Origin: Halomonas sp. QHL1
GTDB taxonomy: Bacteria > Pseudomonadota > Gammaproteobacteria > Pseudomonadales > Halomonadaceae
NCBI RefSeq assembly: GCF_001882345.1
Contig: NZ_MINL01000001.1
Location: forward strand, 1,449,705-1,513,704
Length of the DNA stretch: 64,000 nucleotides
Reading direction: 5' to 3'
The notes under the pieces were generated by a model. The model saw only the letters and a list, made by a program, of their open reading frames with translations. It was not told the DNA's origin and did not search any database. Positions within the stretch are counted from its first letter, which is position 1. Each line of letters begins with the position of its first letter. This document shows, piece by piece, positions 38,458 through 47,481 of the stretch. A program made the translations under genes and the position numbers.

Positions 38458-38529
38458 CTCCTTGCGGTTTGACAGCTTCCTTTGTGTGCTATTGCTAAAG
38501 GCAATGAACGACGACAGGGAAGCAAGGAG
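38458..38529 (-). promoter_or_regulatory. rpsF leader structure, possible S6:S18 autoregulatory site
   Basis: The GCAAGGAG that serves as the rpsF ribosome site (complement of 38458-38465) can pair over 8 bp with CTCCTTGC (complement of 38522-38529). Inside lie a TTCC/GGAA stem and an ATTGC/GCAAT hairpin. An 11-nt bulge ending in ACC, next to the stem (CCG at the junction), is on the ribosome-site strand. Known S6:S18 leader motifs have a bulge with CCG and block rpsF translation. The fit to the full consensus was not checked. Confidence 0.5.
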
Positions 38530-38640
38530 TTAACTGAAGTGCTCCATCACCGCGCTAGGCGGTCACCGGGGCATCAAACAGAACTTTTATTTCAACAACT
38601 GTTTTCAAAGACAGTTTCAATTACTAATTCTCACAGCTAA

Positions 38641-38664
38641 CGCCCGCTTGCAGACAAACGGGCG
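38641..38664 (-). terminator. Stem-loop after rlmB, possible terminator
   Basis: Minus-strand CGCCCGTTTG-TCTG-CAAGCGGGCG, a 10-bp stem with one G-U pair, 23 bp after the rlmB stop. No T run follows, so it may be factor-dependent. Confidence 0.45.
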
Positions 38665-38687
38665 CATGCATCTTAGTAGGGTAGTGG

Positions 38688-39473
38688 CTAACTTGCAAGC
38701 TGACGCTGACGAACAGCCTCAAACAGGCAGATACCGGTGGCCACTGACACGTTAAGACTTGATACTTCACCCGCCATGGGCAGCTTAGCAAGGTTATCGC
38801 ACGCTTCTCGAGTTAAGCGCCGCATGCCCTTGCCCTCTGCCCCCATCACCAGTGCTGTGGGGCCAGTCATATCGATGTCAAAGACACTGGCCTCAGCCTC
38901 GCCGGCCGTACCAGTTATCCAGACGCCGGCATCTTTCAGCTTAGCAAGGGTGCGCGCCAAATTCGTCACTTGATAAACCGGCACCACCTCGGCGGCGCCA
39001 CACGAGACTTTGCGCACCGTTGCATTGAGCGGTGCGGCTTTATCCTTAGCCACAATAACCCCGTGAGCTCCGGCGGCATCCGCGCTGCGCAGACATGCGC
39101 CAAAATTATGCACGTCCGTCACCCCATCCAGAATGAGTAGAAGCGGTGGTGTAGACGAAGGCCAAGCGCGCAGCTTAAGCCAAAGCGACTCTTCACCTTC
39201 AGGAGTTAGCGGCGGACAAAACGCCACCACTCCCTGATGAGCCGCACCCTGGGTTAACTGATCGAGCAGGTCGCGTGGCTGCTCTTTCACTTTAGCGCCT
39301 TGCGCTTGAGCGTGGGAGACCAGCTCTTTTAAGCGACTCCCTGCCCCCTGCTGTACCCAAAGCTCCCGGGGCGCTTCGCCCCTGTCTAGCAGGCTTTGCA
39401 GTGCATGAACGCCATATACCTGATCCAGCCCATCAGGGGTTTTGAGCCCCCGCCGTGAAGACGCCGACTTCAT
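38688..39473 (-). CDS. rlmB: 23S rRNA (guanosine2251-2'-O)-methyltransferase RlmB
   Basis: 261 residues, SpoU/TrmH family. The N-terminal substrate domain begins QVYGVHALQSLLDRGE. The knot has LLILDGVTDVHNFGACLRSADAAGAHGVIV, TALVMGAEGKGMRRLTREACD and MAGEVSSLNVSVATGICLFEAVRQR. It follows rnr by 2 bp on the same transcript, the usual pair. Confidence 0.97.
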   Translation of the reverse strand: MKSASSRRGLKTPDGLDQVYGVHALQSLLDRGEAPRELWVQQGAGSRLKELVSHAQAQGAKVKEQPRDLLDQLTQGAAHQGVVAFCPPLTPEGEESLWLKLRAWPSSTPPLLLILDGVTDVHNFGACLRSADAAGAHGVIVAKDKAAPLNATVRKVSCGAAEVVPVYQVTNLARTLAKLKDAGVWITGTAGEAEASVFDIDMTGPTALVMGAEGKGMRRLTREACDNLAKLPMAGEVSSLNVSVATGICLFEAVRQRQLAS

Positions 39474-39475
39474 AC

Positions 39476-41893
39476 TCAGCCCTTATTCGGTGATGGTTTA
39501 CGTGGGCCATTGCGCGTACGGCGTGGGCCGCGACGTGTAGCGGGCTTCTCGCCATTGGATGGTTTGTCACCAGAGGCTTTGGCACCACCTGTTTTGGCAC
39601 CAGCTCCCCCTTCCCCACCGCGACTCTTACGCGGCTGACGGCGCGGGCGTGGCTTTTCATCATTCAGACCGAAGTCAATCTTACGGTCATCCATATCGAC
39701 ACGCGCGACCTGAACGGTAAGACCATCGCCTAAGCGGTAGGTCGTGCCGGTGCGCTCGCCTTTAAGGCGGTGCTTCTCAGCCTCGTAATGGTAGTAGTCC
39801 GAGGGCAGCGACGTGACATGCACCAGGCCTTCCACATAGAACTCATCAAGGCGTACAAACAGACCAAACTGAGTGACCGAAGCAATGGTGCCTTCGAACG
39901 TCTCGCCGAGCTTGTCGGACATAAACTCGCACTTCAGCCAGCTCTCTACATCACGGGTGGCCTCGTCGGCACGACGCTCAGTCATTGAGCAGTGTTCACC
40001 CAGCTCAAGCATCTGCTCGAAGGTATACGGACACCACTTGCTTGGTGGCTCAACTGGCGCACCCTCGACGCGAAGCACCGTATTGGTCTGACGCGGACCG
40101 CGGATCACCGAACGAATGGCGCGGTGCACTAGCAGGTCAGGGTAGCGACGAATCGGCGAGGTAAAGTGGGCGTAGGCCTGGTAGGCCAAACCAAAGTGAC
40201 CTTCGTTTTGCGGTGAGTAGACCGCCTGATTCATCGAGCGCAGCATAACCGTCTGGATAATATCGAAATCAGGGCGGTCGGCAATCGTCTCGCGTAGCGC
40301 CTGATAATCCTGCGGAGTGGGCATATCGCCACCGCCAACCGCAAGGCCTAGCTCATTCAAGAACAGACGCAGCTTATCAAGCCGCTCAGGTGTCGGCCGC
40401 TCGTGAATACGGTATAGCGCCGGCAGGTCATGCTTATCCAGGAAGCGCGCGGTCGCCACGTTGGCTGCCAGCATGCACTCTTCAATTAACTTGTGCGCAT
40501 TGTTACGGCTACGCGGAACGATTTTTTCGATTTTGCGCTCATCGTTAAAGATGATCGCCGTTTCAGTGGTATCAAAATCGATCGCGCCACGTTCAGCCCG
40601 CGCTTCGCGCAACAAGTAGTAAAGCTCTTCCAGATTTTTCAGCGGTTTAACTAGCTCGCTGTGCTCTGTGCGTAGCGCCTCGCCCTCTTCGCTCTTCTCG
40701 TCGAGAATCGCGGCTACCTTGTTATAGGTAAGGCGAGCATGGGAATTCATCACGGCTTCGTAGAAGCGGTAGCGGCTAATCGCACCGGTTTGCGAAATAT
40801 TCATCTCGCACACCAGCACCAGGCGATCCACATGGGGGTTCAGCGAACAGAGCCCGTTAGACAGCAGCTCCGGCAGCATGGGGACGACTTGGCCTGGGAA
40901 ATAGACGGAGTTGCCCCGAGTGCGCCCTTCATTATCCAACGGCGTGCCCGGGCGGACGTAGTGGGAAACATCCGCGATGGCGACGAGCAGCTTCCAACTA
41001 CCCGATTTGGTTTTCCAGGCACACACCGCATCGTCAAAGTCTTTTGCAGACTCATCATCGATAGTGACCAGCGGTACATCCCGCAGATCGACGCGGTTTT
41101 GCTTATCCTCTTCCAGCACTTCTGCTGAAATACCGGCGATCTGATCGAGCACTTCAGGCGGAAACTCTGCAGGAATATCGTAACTGCGAATCGCAATATC
41201 AATTTCCATACCGGGGTCCATACGCTCGCCCAGCACTTCAACCACTTCGCCCACCGGCTGCACACGGGTGGCCGGCTGCTGGACGATCTTAGCTGAGATC
41301 ACCTGGCCATCTTTAGCGCCACCGCAAGCACTATGGGGAATAATCACTTCCTGAGTGATACGCGGATTTTCCGGGATCAGAATGCCAAACTCGGGGGTAT
41401 TGCTGCGGTAAACGCCGACGATGGTCTGCGTGTTGCGAGCTATAACGTCGGCGATGGTCGCCTCATCACGGCCACGCCGATCACGCCCGCTAATGCGCGC
41501 CAGCACATGGTCACCGTGAAAAACGCGGCGCATTTGGCGCGGAGGTAACACCAGGTCTGGCTTTTTGCCATCATCGCGCAGCAGAAAACCAAAGCCGTCG
41601 CGGTGCCCGAGCACCTTACCTTTGACCAGGTCGAGCTTGTCGATCAGCGCGTAGGCGCCTCGACGGTCACGCAGCACTTGGCCGTCGCGTTCCATTGCCG
41701 CCAAACGGCGCCTAACAGCTTCTATAAGGTCTTCGTCTTCCAGCCCCAGCATGCGGCTCATATTTTCGTGGGTGATCGGCTTGCCATAGCTTTCTAACGC
41801 AGCAAGCAGATACTCCCGACTCGGTGCTGGGTTGCCATATTTATGCGCCTCGCGCTCGGCGTGCGGATCATCACTTAACGTCCAATACTTCAT
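39476..41893 (-). CDS. rnr: Ribonuclease R
   Basis: About 805 residues from ATG 41893; an in-frame ATG at 41932 adds 13 residues, but AAGGATG lies before the former. It has an N-terminal helix-turn-helix, two cold-shock domains, an RNB catalytic domain with [15 protein letters not shown] (metal-binding Asp cluster) and [30 protein letters not shown]-type sequence (NSVYFPGQ here), an S1 domain (about 625-710) and a basic Lys/Arg/Gly/Pro tail. It degrades structured RNA 3' to 5'. Confidence 0.96.
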   Translation of the reverse strand: [805 protein letters not shown]

Positions 41894-42103
41894 GCGATCA
41901 ACATCCTTAATGGCGTCATTTGCGAGAGGCATAAAAAAGGCGCAAACGAGGTACGTTGCGGGCTGGATATTTCAACGCTTGATAGGCTGAAATGAATAGG
42001 GTTTTGTTTAGTCATGGGCGCAGTATAGCGCTGCACGTTCAATCACCCAACCGTCTTAGGCGTTGTTTATACATTTTGCTTTATAAAAAGCGCATGCGAG
42101 GTC

Positions 42104-42131
42104 TTGCATTTAACCATCACCCCGGTATTAT
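42104..42131 (+). promoter_or_regulatory. Promoter of the tRNA-Leu cluster
   Basis: TTGCAT (42104-42109), a 16-bp spacer, TATTAT (42126-42131), then a GC-rich discriminator (ACGCGCC) typical of stringently controlled tRNA promoters. The first tRNA starts 11 bp downstream. Confidence 0.65.
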
Positions 42132-42142
42132 ACGCGCCAATT

Positions 42143-42229
42143 GCCCAGATGGCGGAATTGGTAGACGCGCTAGCTTCAGGTGCTAGTGTCCTTATGGACG
42201 TGGAGGTTCAAGTCCTCTTCTGGGCACCA
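42143..42229 (+). tRNA. tRNA-Leu(CAG), copy 1
   Basis: 87 nt including encoded CCA. The acceptor stem GCCCAGA pairs with TCTGGGC. The anticodon stem CTAGC/GCTAG closes the loop TTCAGGT with anticodon CAG, reading CUG. It has a long variable arm and the T-loop GGTTCAAGTCC. It differs from copies 2 and 3 by a compensated acceptor pair (A-T instead of G-C) and in the variable arm. Confidence 0.97.
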
Positions 42230-42291
42230 AACTGTTTTTATACTATCTATTTGTATAAGCAGTACGGTGCAGGCAGTTAAGGTTTGTGTTC

Positions 42292-42378
42292 GCCCAGGTG
42301 GCGGAATTGGTAGACGCGCTAGCTTCAGGTGCTAGTGTCTGTATGGACGTGGAGGTTCAAGTCCTCTCCTGGGCACCA
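42292..42378 (+). tRNA. tRNA-Leu(CAG), copy 2
   Basis: 87 nt with CCA; acceptor GCCCAGG/CCTGGGC, anticodon CAG. 62-nt spacer after copy 1. Confidence 0.97.
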
Positions 42379-42438
42379 TACGAACACAAACGGCAAGTGG
42401 TTAAAGTCAGAGTTTATCGACTACGCTTCAAATGATGC

Positions 42439-42525
42439 GCCCAGGTGGCGGAATTGGTAGACGCGCTAGCTTCAGGTGCTAGTGTCCGTATGGACGTGGA
42501 GGTTCAAGTCCTCTCCTGGGCACCA
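42439..42525 (+). tRNA. tRNA-Leu(CAG), copy 3
   Basis: 87 nt with CCA; differs from copy 2 by one base in the variable arm (CCGTATGG against CTGTATGG). 60-nt spacer. No clear terminator was seen after it. Confidence 0.97.
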
Positions 42526-42611
42526 TGACTTACATGGGCCAGTCCGCATCATTATTATCTCCCCTACTGTAAACCTGTCCGCACTATCCCCCTTTTAGTA
42601 GTATTCCCGGT

Positions 42612-43475
42612 TTATTGATATCGCCCTGGGCGTTTTGCCACTTCTTCAAGCGCCCAACCTTGTAAACGTAATTCACCTTCTAATACAGACTCTACTTCCG
42701 TTGCTAGTTCTGGGAAGAAGTTAAGCCCTGTGCGCGCTTCAATCTCATCGATGGTCACTAAATAGTCATCAAGCGGCTCATTGCCGCGCACGTCCTGCGG
42801 CATAATAAACGCCAGCGCTAACGGCACTTCACTATGCGGCGCGACAATAATCTTATAAAACGCCTCGGGCACTTCGACCATTCCTACCCGGTTGAACACA
42901 TTATCCATAAAGCGTTCTGGAAAAACGGGGCCAGTAATCACCTGTAAGCGATCAAAACGCGGCGCAAAGTGATCCATGACTGTTTCTTCCAACCGCTGCC
43001 AGAGCTGTCGGTTCAGGTTGGGCCGCTGCGGGGTCATATTGCTCATAAGGAAGGTGTCGACCTGGGCACTACGCCCATGTACGGCGGCGATCGCATAGTT
43101 GGGCGCTAAATGGCCTCGGTCATAGCCGCTACCCGCGTAGCTATCAGTGCCTACAGGCCATAGCATGCGCCAATCGGCTTGAAAATTAGGCCGCGAACCA
43201 ATTCTCGAATCGTCTACTGCTTCTACCTGATAGCTTACCCATAGCGGATTAACCCGCACATCGGACCAGCCCACTAAGTAGCCATCATTACGCAGCACCC
43301 GGTGCATCGTAGTAGGGCGAAACCCTTCCCATGTAGGAACCCCCATCCAGGTGTAGGCATCTTTATGCTGACGCTCCTGAAACTCCCATAGCCCTGTCCC
43401 AACAACAACAAACAGCACGGCAATGCCTAATCGTCGACCCTGCCGACGCCAGCTCGAAAGCGATATTCCCAACAC
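42612..43475 (-). CDS. DNA/RNA non-specific endonuclease (NUC1 family), membrane-anchored or secreted
   Basis: 287 residues. One hydrophobic N-terminal segment (about 17-32, IAVLFVVVGTGLW) acts as a signal or anchor. The catalytic motif D119-R-G-H122 of the beta-beta-alpha-metal nucleases is followed by LAPNYAIA and, later, MSNMTPQRPNLNRQLWQRLE with the Mg-binding Asn. It cuts nucleic acids without sequence preference, probably in the periplasm or outside the cell. It stands alone. Confidence 0.93.
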   Translation of the reverse strand: MLGISLSSWRRQGRRLGIAVLFVVVGTGLWEFQERQHKDAYTWMGVPTWEGFRPTTMHRVLRNDGYLVGWSDVRVNPLWVSYQVEAVDDSRIGSRPNFQADWRMLWPVGTDSYAGSGYDRGHLAPNYAIAAVHGRSAQVDTFLMSNMTPQRPNLNRQLWQRLEETVMDHFAPRFDRLQVITGPVFPERFMDNVFNRVGMVEVPEAFYKIIVAPHSEVPLALAFIMPQDVRGNEPLDDYLVTIDEIEARTGLNFFPELATEVESVLEGELRLQGWALEEVAKRPGRYQ

Positions 43476-43569
43476 TCTTACTCCATGGCTAACGCTTACC
43501 AGCGCCTATCGTTTTATGTCATTTTTATAATGAATATAACTACCGCAACGGCGGCATTAGCTGTTCAGA

Positions 43570-43845
43570 CTACCAGCCTAGTGAAAACATCGTTTCTAGA
43601 TCATGGCGGGAGTGAACCTGCATGGCATTTAGGGTTTCCGTATCGCTAACACCTTCCACGGCGTTTAAGCGCTCGGTCACAAGCTCAGCCAGGCTTTCAA
43701 AATCGCGAGTACGCGCGATCGCCACCAGGTCGTAGCGGCCACAGGTCGAGTAAACCTCACTAATGCCCTCCACACCGGCCAGCCGCTCGGCCACAGCCTT
43801 GACCTGCCCTTTGTCGGTATTGATTAAAATGACTGCGTTTTGCAT
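43570..43845 (-). CDS. Stand-alone Lrp/AsnC ligand-binding (RAM) domain protein
   Basis: 91 residues, covering just the AsnC_trans_reg domain: AVILINTDKGQVKAVAERLAGVEGISEVYSTCGRYDLVAIARTRDFESLAELV. There is no helix-turn-helix, and the frame gives no room for one upstream. Such domains form octamers and bind amino acids, and may modulate full-length Lrp proteins. Alone on its strand. Confidence 0.9.
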   Translation of the reverse strand: MQNAVILINTDKGQVKAVAERLAGVEGISEVYSTCGRYDLVAIARTRDFESLAELVTERLNAVEGVSDTETLNAMQVHSRHDLETMFSLGW

Positions 43846-44149
43846 GGCGCGCCCCCTAAGAGAAAGTGGTCATAAACAGAAGTGTCTAAGCAGCGCAGAG
43901 TATAGCAGCGACGAGTCAGCGAACGCAGCACCCGGCGACAGCGTGACCAATTGTCGCTATACCGACTAGGGCATTCGCACAACCCTTGTACATCCGCTAG
44001 CATGTAGTTGAAGAGCAAGATTTAGAAACGTAGCAAGTTGAAAAATGTAGCAGAGAGCTCCAGCTTAGATGATTATGCGGAGCACAAAGAGGTGGATAAC
44101 CACCCGGTAAACGTGACCAAACGTCAGACCGTGACGATAAGGAGAAATC
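43846..44149. other. Intergenic region before the HiPIP gene
   Basis: 304 bp between the divergent RAM-domain gene and HiPIP. It must hold promoters for both, but I see no pair of boxes good enough to name. AAGGAG lies 7 nt before the HiPIP ATG. No gene, repeat or RNA was recognised. Confidence 0.4.
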
Positions 44150-44464
44150 ATGGCTAATAAGAGCCGTCGTGACTTTATGCGCAACAGCATGTTGGGCCTT
44201 GCGGCCCTTCCACTGGGAGCTGGCATTCTTTCTAAAACAGCTTTCGCCCAAGAGCTGCCGCGCCTTGATCCTTCCGCAAGCAATGCCCAAGCACTTAACT
44301 ACGTAGAAGATGCCAGTGAAGCCAGCGATCACCCGGCCTATGAAGAGGGCGAACGCTGCGATAACTGCATGTTCTGGATAGCAGATAAAGAAGGCTGTCA
44401 GCTATTCCCGGAGAACAGCGTTGAGCCCGCTGGCTGGTGCCAATCCTGGACCGCTCAAGCTTAA
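44150..44464 (+). CDS. High-potential iron-sulfur protein (HiPIP)
   Basis: 104 residues. A twin-arginine signal peptide (SRRDFMRN, then a hydrophobic stretch, cut near AFA|QE about residue 33) sends the folded protein to the periplasm. The mature part carries the four [4Fe-4S] ligands Cys70, Cys73, Cys83 and Cys97 in CDNCMFW, GCQLFP and GWCQSW, the HiPIP pattern. It is a soluble electron carrier. A strong terminator follows. Confidence 0.95.
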   Translation: MANKSRRDFMRNSMLGLAALPLGAGILSKTAFAQELPRLDPSASNAQALNYVEDASEASDHPAYEEGERCDNCMFWIADKEGCQLFPENSVEPAGWCQSWTAQA

Positions 44465-44495
44465 GCGTTTAAAACTGCTAGCCGTACAAGCACCT

Positions 44496-44528
44496 CTACC
44501 CCGCCTAATGTGCGGGGTAGTTTTGTTT
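44496..44528 (+). terminator. Terminator of the HiPIP gene
   Basis: CTACCCCGC, a 7-nt loop, GCGGGGTAG (9 bp), then TTTTGTTT. It sits between HiPIP and the convergent spoVR gene, 16 bp before the latter's stop. Confidence 0.92.
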
Positions 44529-44543
44529 AAGACACGCTAGCGG

Positions 44544-46112
44544 CTAAGAGGTCGGGCTCTCGTCCTCTACCGGCCAGTGAAACCGCCGCGTTACCCGCCC
44601 CTCTTCCAAAGAGACAAGATGTACGGGAAACCCCCACAGCTGCTGCAAATGGCGAATGACCGGATAAACGCTGCGTCCTAATGGACGGCGGCTATCCTGC
44701 ACGTGATGAAGCGTTAAAGAACGATCCCCGCGAATAGACGCTTCGACCACTTGGATATTGGGTTCCCGGACAGAGAGCGCGTACTGGGTGGCAAGCGCTT
44801 CTCGAACCTGACGGTAGCCCTGTTCGTTATGAATGGCAGCGACTTCCAGATTCTCCATCTGATCGTCATCCACCACCAAAAACAGCTTATGATCACGCAT
44901 CACCTTCGGCGATAAAAACTGCTGAATAAACGACTCATCCTTAAAGTTGCGCATCGCAAACTCCAACGTTTCCCGCCACGGGGTGCCCGCTATATCAGGA
45001 AACCACTCTTGATCCTCATCGGTGGGAGCTTCACAGACCCGCTTAATATCCATAAAGATGGCAAAGCCAAGTGCATAGGGATTAATCCCACTGAAATGAG
45101 GATTATCAAATGCTGGCTGGTTAATGACCGCCGCATGGGACTGCAAAAACTCCAGCATTAACCCCTCATCGACATTGCCATCGTCGTAGAGCCTATTCAT
45201 CAGTGTGTAGTGCCAAAAACACGCCCAGCCCTCATTCATTACCTGGGTTTGCCGCTGGGGATAAAAATACTGCGCCAGCTTGCGTACAATCCGCACGATT
45301 TCACGCTGCCAAGGCGCCAGCAGCGGAGCATTTTTTTCAATAAAGTAAAGCAGGTTCTCTTGAGGCTCCGGAGGGTAGTGGCCGCCGCTGTGTAAGCCCA
45401 ACGGGTCATCATCGGCATGCAGGCTACCCGCCGCCAGCGGTGAATCGCTGATAGGTGCCTCTGGAATAGTACGCCAGAGCATATTGACCTGGGTTTGCAG
45501 GTAGCTCTCACGCTCCTCCTGGCGCTTTGCTTCCTCTTCGGCTGAGATCGGCGAGGGCCGCTTGTAACGGTCTACACCGTAGTTTTGTAGCGCATGGCAA
45601 GCATCCAGTAACTGCTCAACGGCCTGCACGCCGTGACGCTCTTCACACTGGGCGATATATTTGCGCGCAAACACCAGGTAATCGACGATTGATGAGGCGT
45701 CGGTCCAGGTACGGAACAGGTAGTTACCTTTAAAAAAGGAGTTGTGACCGTAGCAGGCGTGAGCCATCACCAACACCTGCATCATCAGCGTGTTCTCCTC
45801 CATTAGGTAGGCAATGCAGGGGTCAGAATTGATCACCAGTTCATAGGCCAGCCCCATCTGGCCGCGCTTGTACGCCTGCTCCACGGCTAGAAACTGCTTA
45901 CCGAACGACCAGTGATGATAGCCCACCGGCATGCCCACACTGGCGTAAGCATCCATCATCTGTTCGGTAGTGATGACTTCTATCTGATTGGGATAGGTAT
46001 CCAGCCGATACTCATCGGCGAGCCTGGCCAGCTCCGCTTCAAAACGCTCCAGCACACTGAAGTTCCAATCGGAGCCGGTAGCAATCGGCTTACGCTTGCG
46101 GGTCGCACTCAT
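44544..46112 (-). CDS. ycgB: SpoVR/YcgB family protein
   Basis: 522 residues with WNFSVLERFEAELARLADEYRLDTYPNQIEVITTEQMMDAYASVGMPVGYHHWSFGK, GHNSFFKGNYLFRTW and NEGWACFWHYTLMNRLYD, hallmark SpoVR stretches. In Bacillus the family acts in spore cortex formation; in gammaproteobacteria it is a stress gene of unknown biochemical role. Third gene of prkA-yeaH-spoVR, 41 bp after yeaH. Confidence 0.96.
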   Translation of the reverse strand: MSATRKRKPIATGSDWNFSVLERFEAELARLADEYRLDTYPNQIEVITTEQMMDAYASVGMPVGYHHWSFGKQFLAVEQAYKRGQMGLAYELVINSDPCIAYLMEENTLMMQVLVMAHACYGHNSFFKGNYLFRTWTDASSIVDYLVFARKYIAQCEERHGVQAVEQLLDACHALQNYGVDRYKRPSPISAEEEAKRQEERESYLQTQVNMLWRTIPEAPISDSPLAAGSLHADDDPLGLHSGGHYPPEPQENLLYFIEKNAPLLAPWQREIVRIVRKLAQYFYPQRQTQVMNEGWACFWHYTLMNRLYDDGNVDEGLMLEFLQSHAAVINQPAFDNPHFSGINPYALGFAIFMDIKRVCEAPTDEDQEWFPDIAGTPWRETLEFAMRNFKDESFIQQFLSPKVMRDHKLFLVVDDDQMENLEVAAIHNEQGYRQVREALATQYALSVREPNIQVVEASIRGDRSLTLHHVQDSRRPLGRSVYPVIRHLQQLWGFPVHLVSLEEGRVTRRFHWPVEDESPTS

Positions 46113-46153
46113 AGCCCACTCCTCTACACGCGGTCACTAACCTGTATATAAGG

Positions 46154-47443
46154 TCACTGGGACTGGCTTAAGCGACGCTTAAACAGTTCACGAAAGACCG
46201 GATAAATATCGCCCGCCTCCACGATTTGGCGCATGGCAAAGCGCTCGGGGAACTCTTTCACCACACTTTCGTATTCATGCCACAGTGACTGATGGTCGTG
46301 AGGCGTGATCTCAACGTAGGCGTAGTATTGCAGCTGCGGCATTAGCTGTTTGATCAGTAAGTCGCGGCAAATATTCGAGTCATCGTCCCAGTTGTCGCCA
46401 TCGGAAGCCTGGGCCACATACAGATTCCATTGACCAACGGGATAACGCTTTTCGATGATTTTATTCACCAGGTTCAACGCACTGGAAACAATCGTACCGC
46501 CGGTTTCCCGCGAGTAGAAAAACTCCTCTTCGCTGACTTCCCGGGCGGCCGTATGGTGGCGCACAAAAACCAGCTCGACTTTCTCGTAGTGCTTCTCTAA
46601 GAACAGATAGAGCAGCAGGAAAAACCGCTTGGCGATGTCTTTGTGGTTTTGGGTCATCGAACCGGAGACATCCATGACGCAAAACATCACAGCTTGATTG
46701 GAGGGCTGCGGCTGTGCGCTTAGCTGGTGGTAGCGCAGGTCGTAAGTATCAATAAACGGCACGCCCTCAATACGCTTCTCCAGGCGCTCAATTTCGGCTT
46801 TCAGCTCGGCAATGCGGGTTGGGTTACGCAGTACGGTGTCCTTGCGCTCTTCAGCCTCCAGCGCTTCCAGCGCCTCTTTTAGCGCCCGTTTAATCGGCGC
46901 GCGCATAGCAATCCGCCGGGCATAGGCTTCGCGCATCGAACGGGTAATGCTTATCCGCGACGGTACACCGTCCCGGGAGAGCCCTGCCCGCACCATTTTG
47001 ACCTCTTCCAGCGACTTCAACGGCTTGCGCTGCAAATGAGGCAGCTCTAAGCCATCAAACACAAACTCCAAAAACTCCTCGCGGCTCAGCGTAAAGGCGA
47101 ACTCATCGACGCCTTCCCCCTGGTTCGAAGCACCGCCCTCGCCTGCGCCGCTGCCGCCCCCCTGCCCGCTGGGGCGGCGGATCTTATCACCGGCGACAAA
47201 CTCTTTATTCCCGGGTGAAACGATATTACGCGCCCCACCCGGACCATGCTGGAAGACCGGTTCGGAGATATCCTTCGCCGGAATCGAGACTTTTTCACCG
47301 CGCTCCATATCGGTAATTGAACGGCGGTTAACGGCCTCTTCAACCGAACGCTTGATATGCTTACGGTAGCGCTCCAAAAAGCGCTGGCGGTTTACCGCGC
47401 TTTTATGTTTCGCGTTTGGCCTTCGATCAATAAAGTAGGTCAT
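46154..47443 (-). CDS. yeaH: YeaH/YhbH family protein (DUF444, VWA-like)
   Basis: 429 residues; [38 protein letters not shown] opens the family, [22 protein letters not shown] is typical, and a von Willebrand A-like part has [22 protein letters not shown] (MIDAS DxSxS) and [11 protein letters not shown] Gly/Ser/Ala-rich linker lies near 95-110. It is partner of the PrkA kinase in the conserved operon; role unknown. Confidence 0.96.
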   Translation of the reverse strand: MTYFIDRRPNAKHKSAVNRQRFLERYRKHIKRSVEEAVNRRSITDMERGEKVSIPAKDISEPVFQHGPGGARNIVSPGNKEFVAGDKIRRPSGQGGGSGAGEGGASNQGEGVDEFAFTLSREEFLEFVFDGLELPHLQRKPLKSLEEVKMVRAGLSRDGVPSRISITRSMREAYARRIAMRAPIKRALKEALEALEAEERKDTVLRNPTRIAELKAEIERLEKRIEGVPFIDTYDLRYHQLSAQPQPSNQAVMFCVMDVSGSMTQNHKDIAKRFFLLLYLFLEKHYEKVELVFVRHHTAAREVSEEEFFYSRETGGTIVSSALNLVNKIIEKRYPVGQWNLYVAQASDGDNWDDDSNICRDLLIKQLMPQLQYYAYVEITPHDHQSLWHEYESVVKEFPERFAMRQIVEAGDIYPVFRELFKRRLSQSQ

Positions 47444-47481
47444 ACGACCTCCTTAGACACCCATCCTAAGCACGCCACCCG

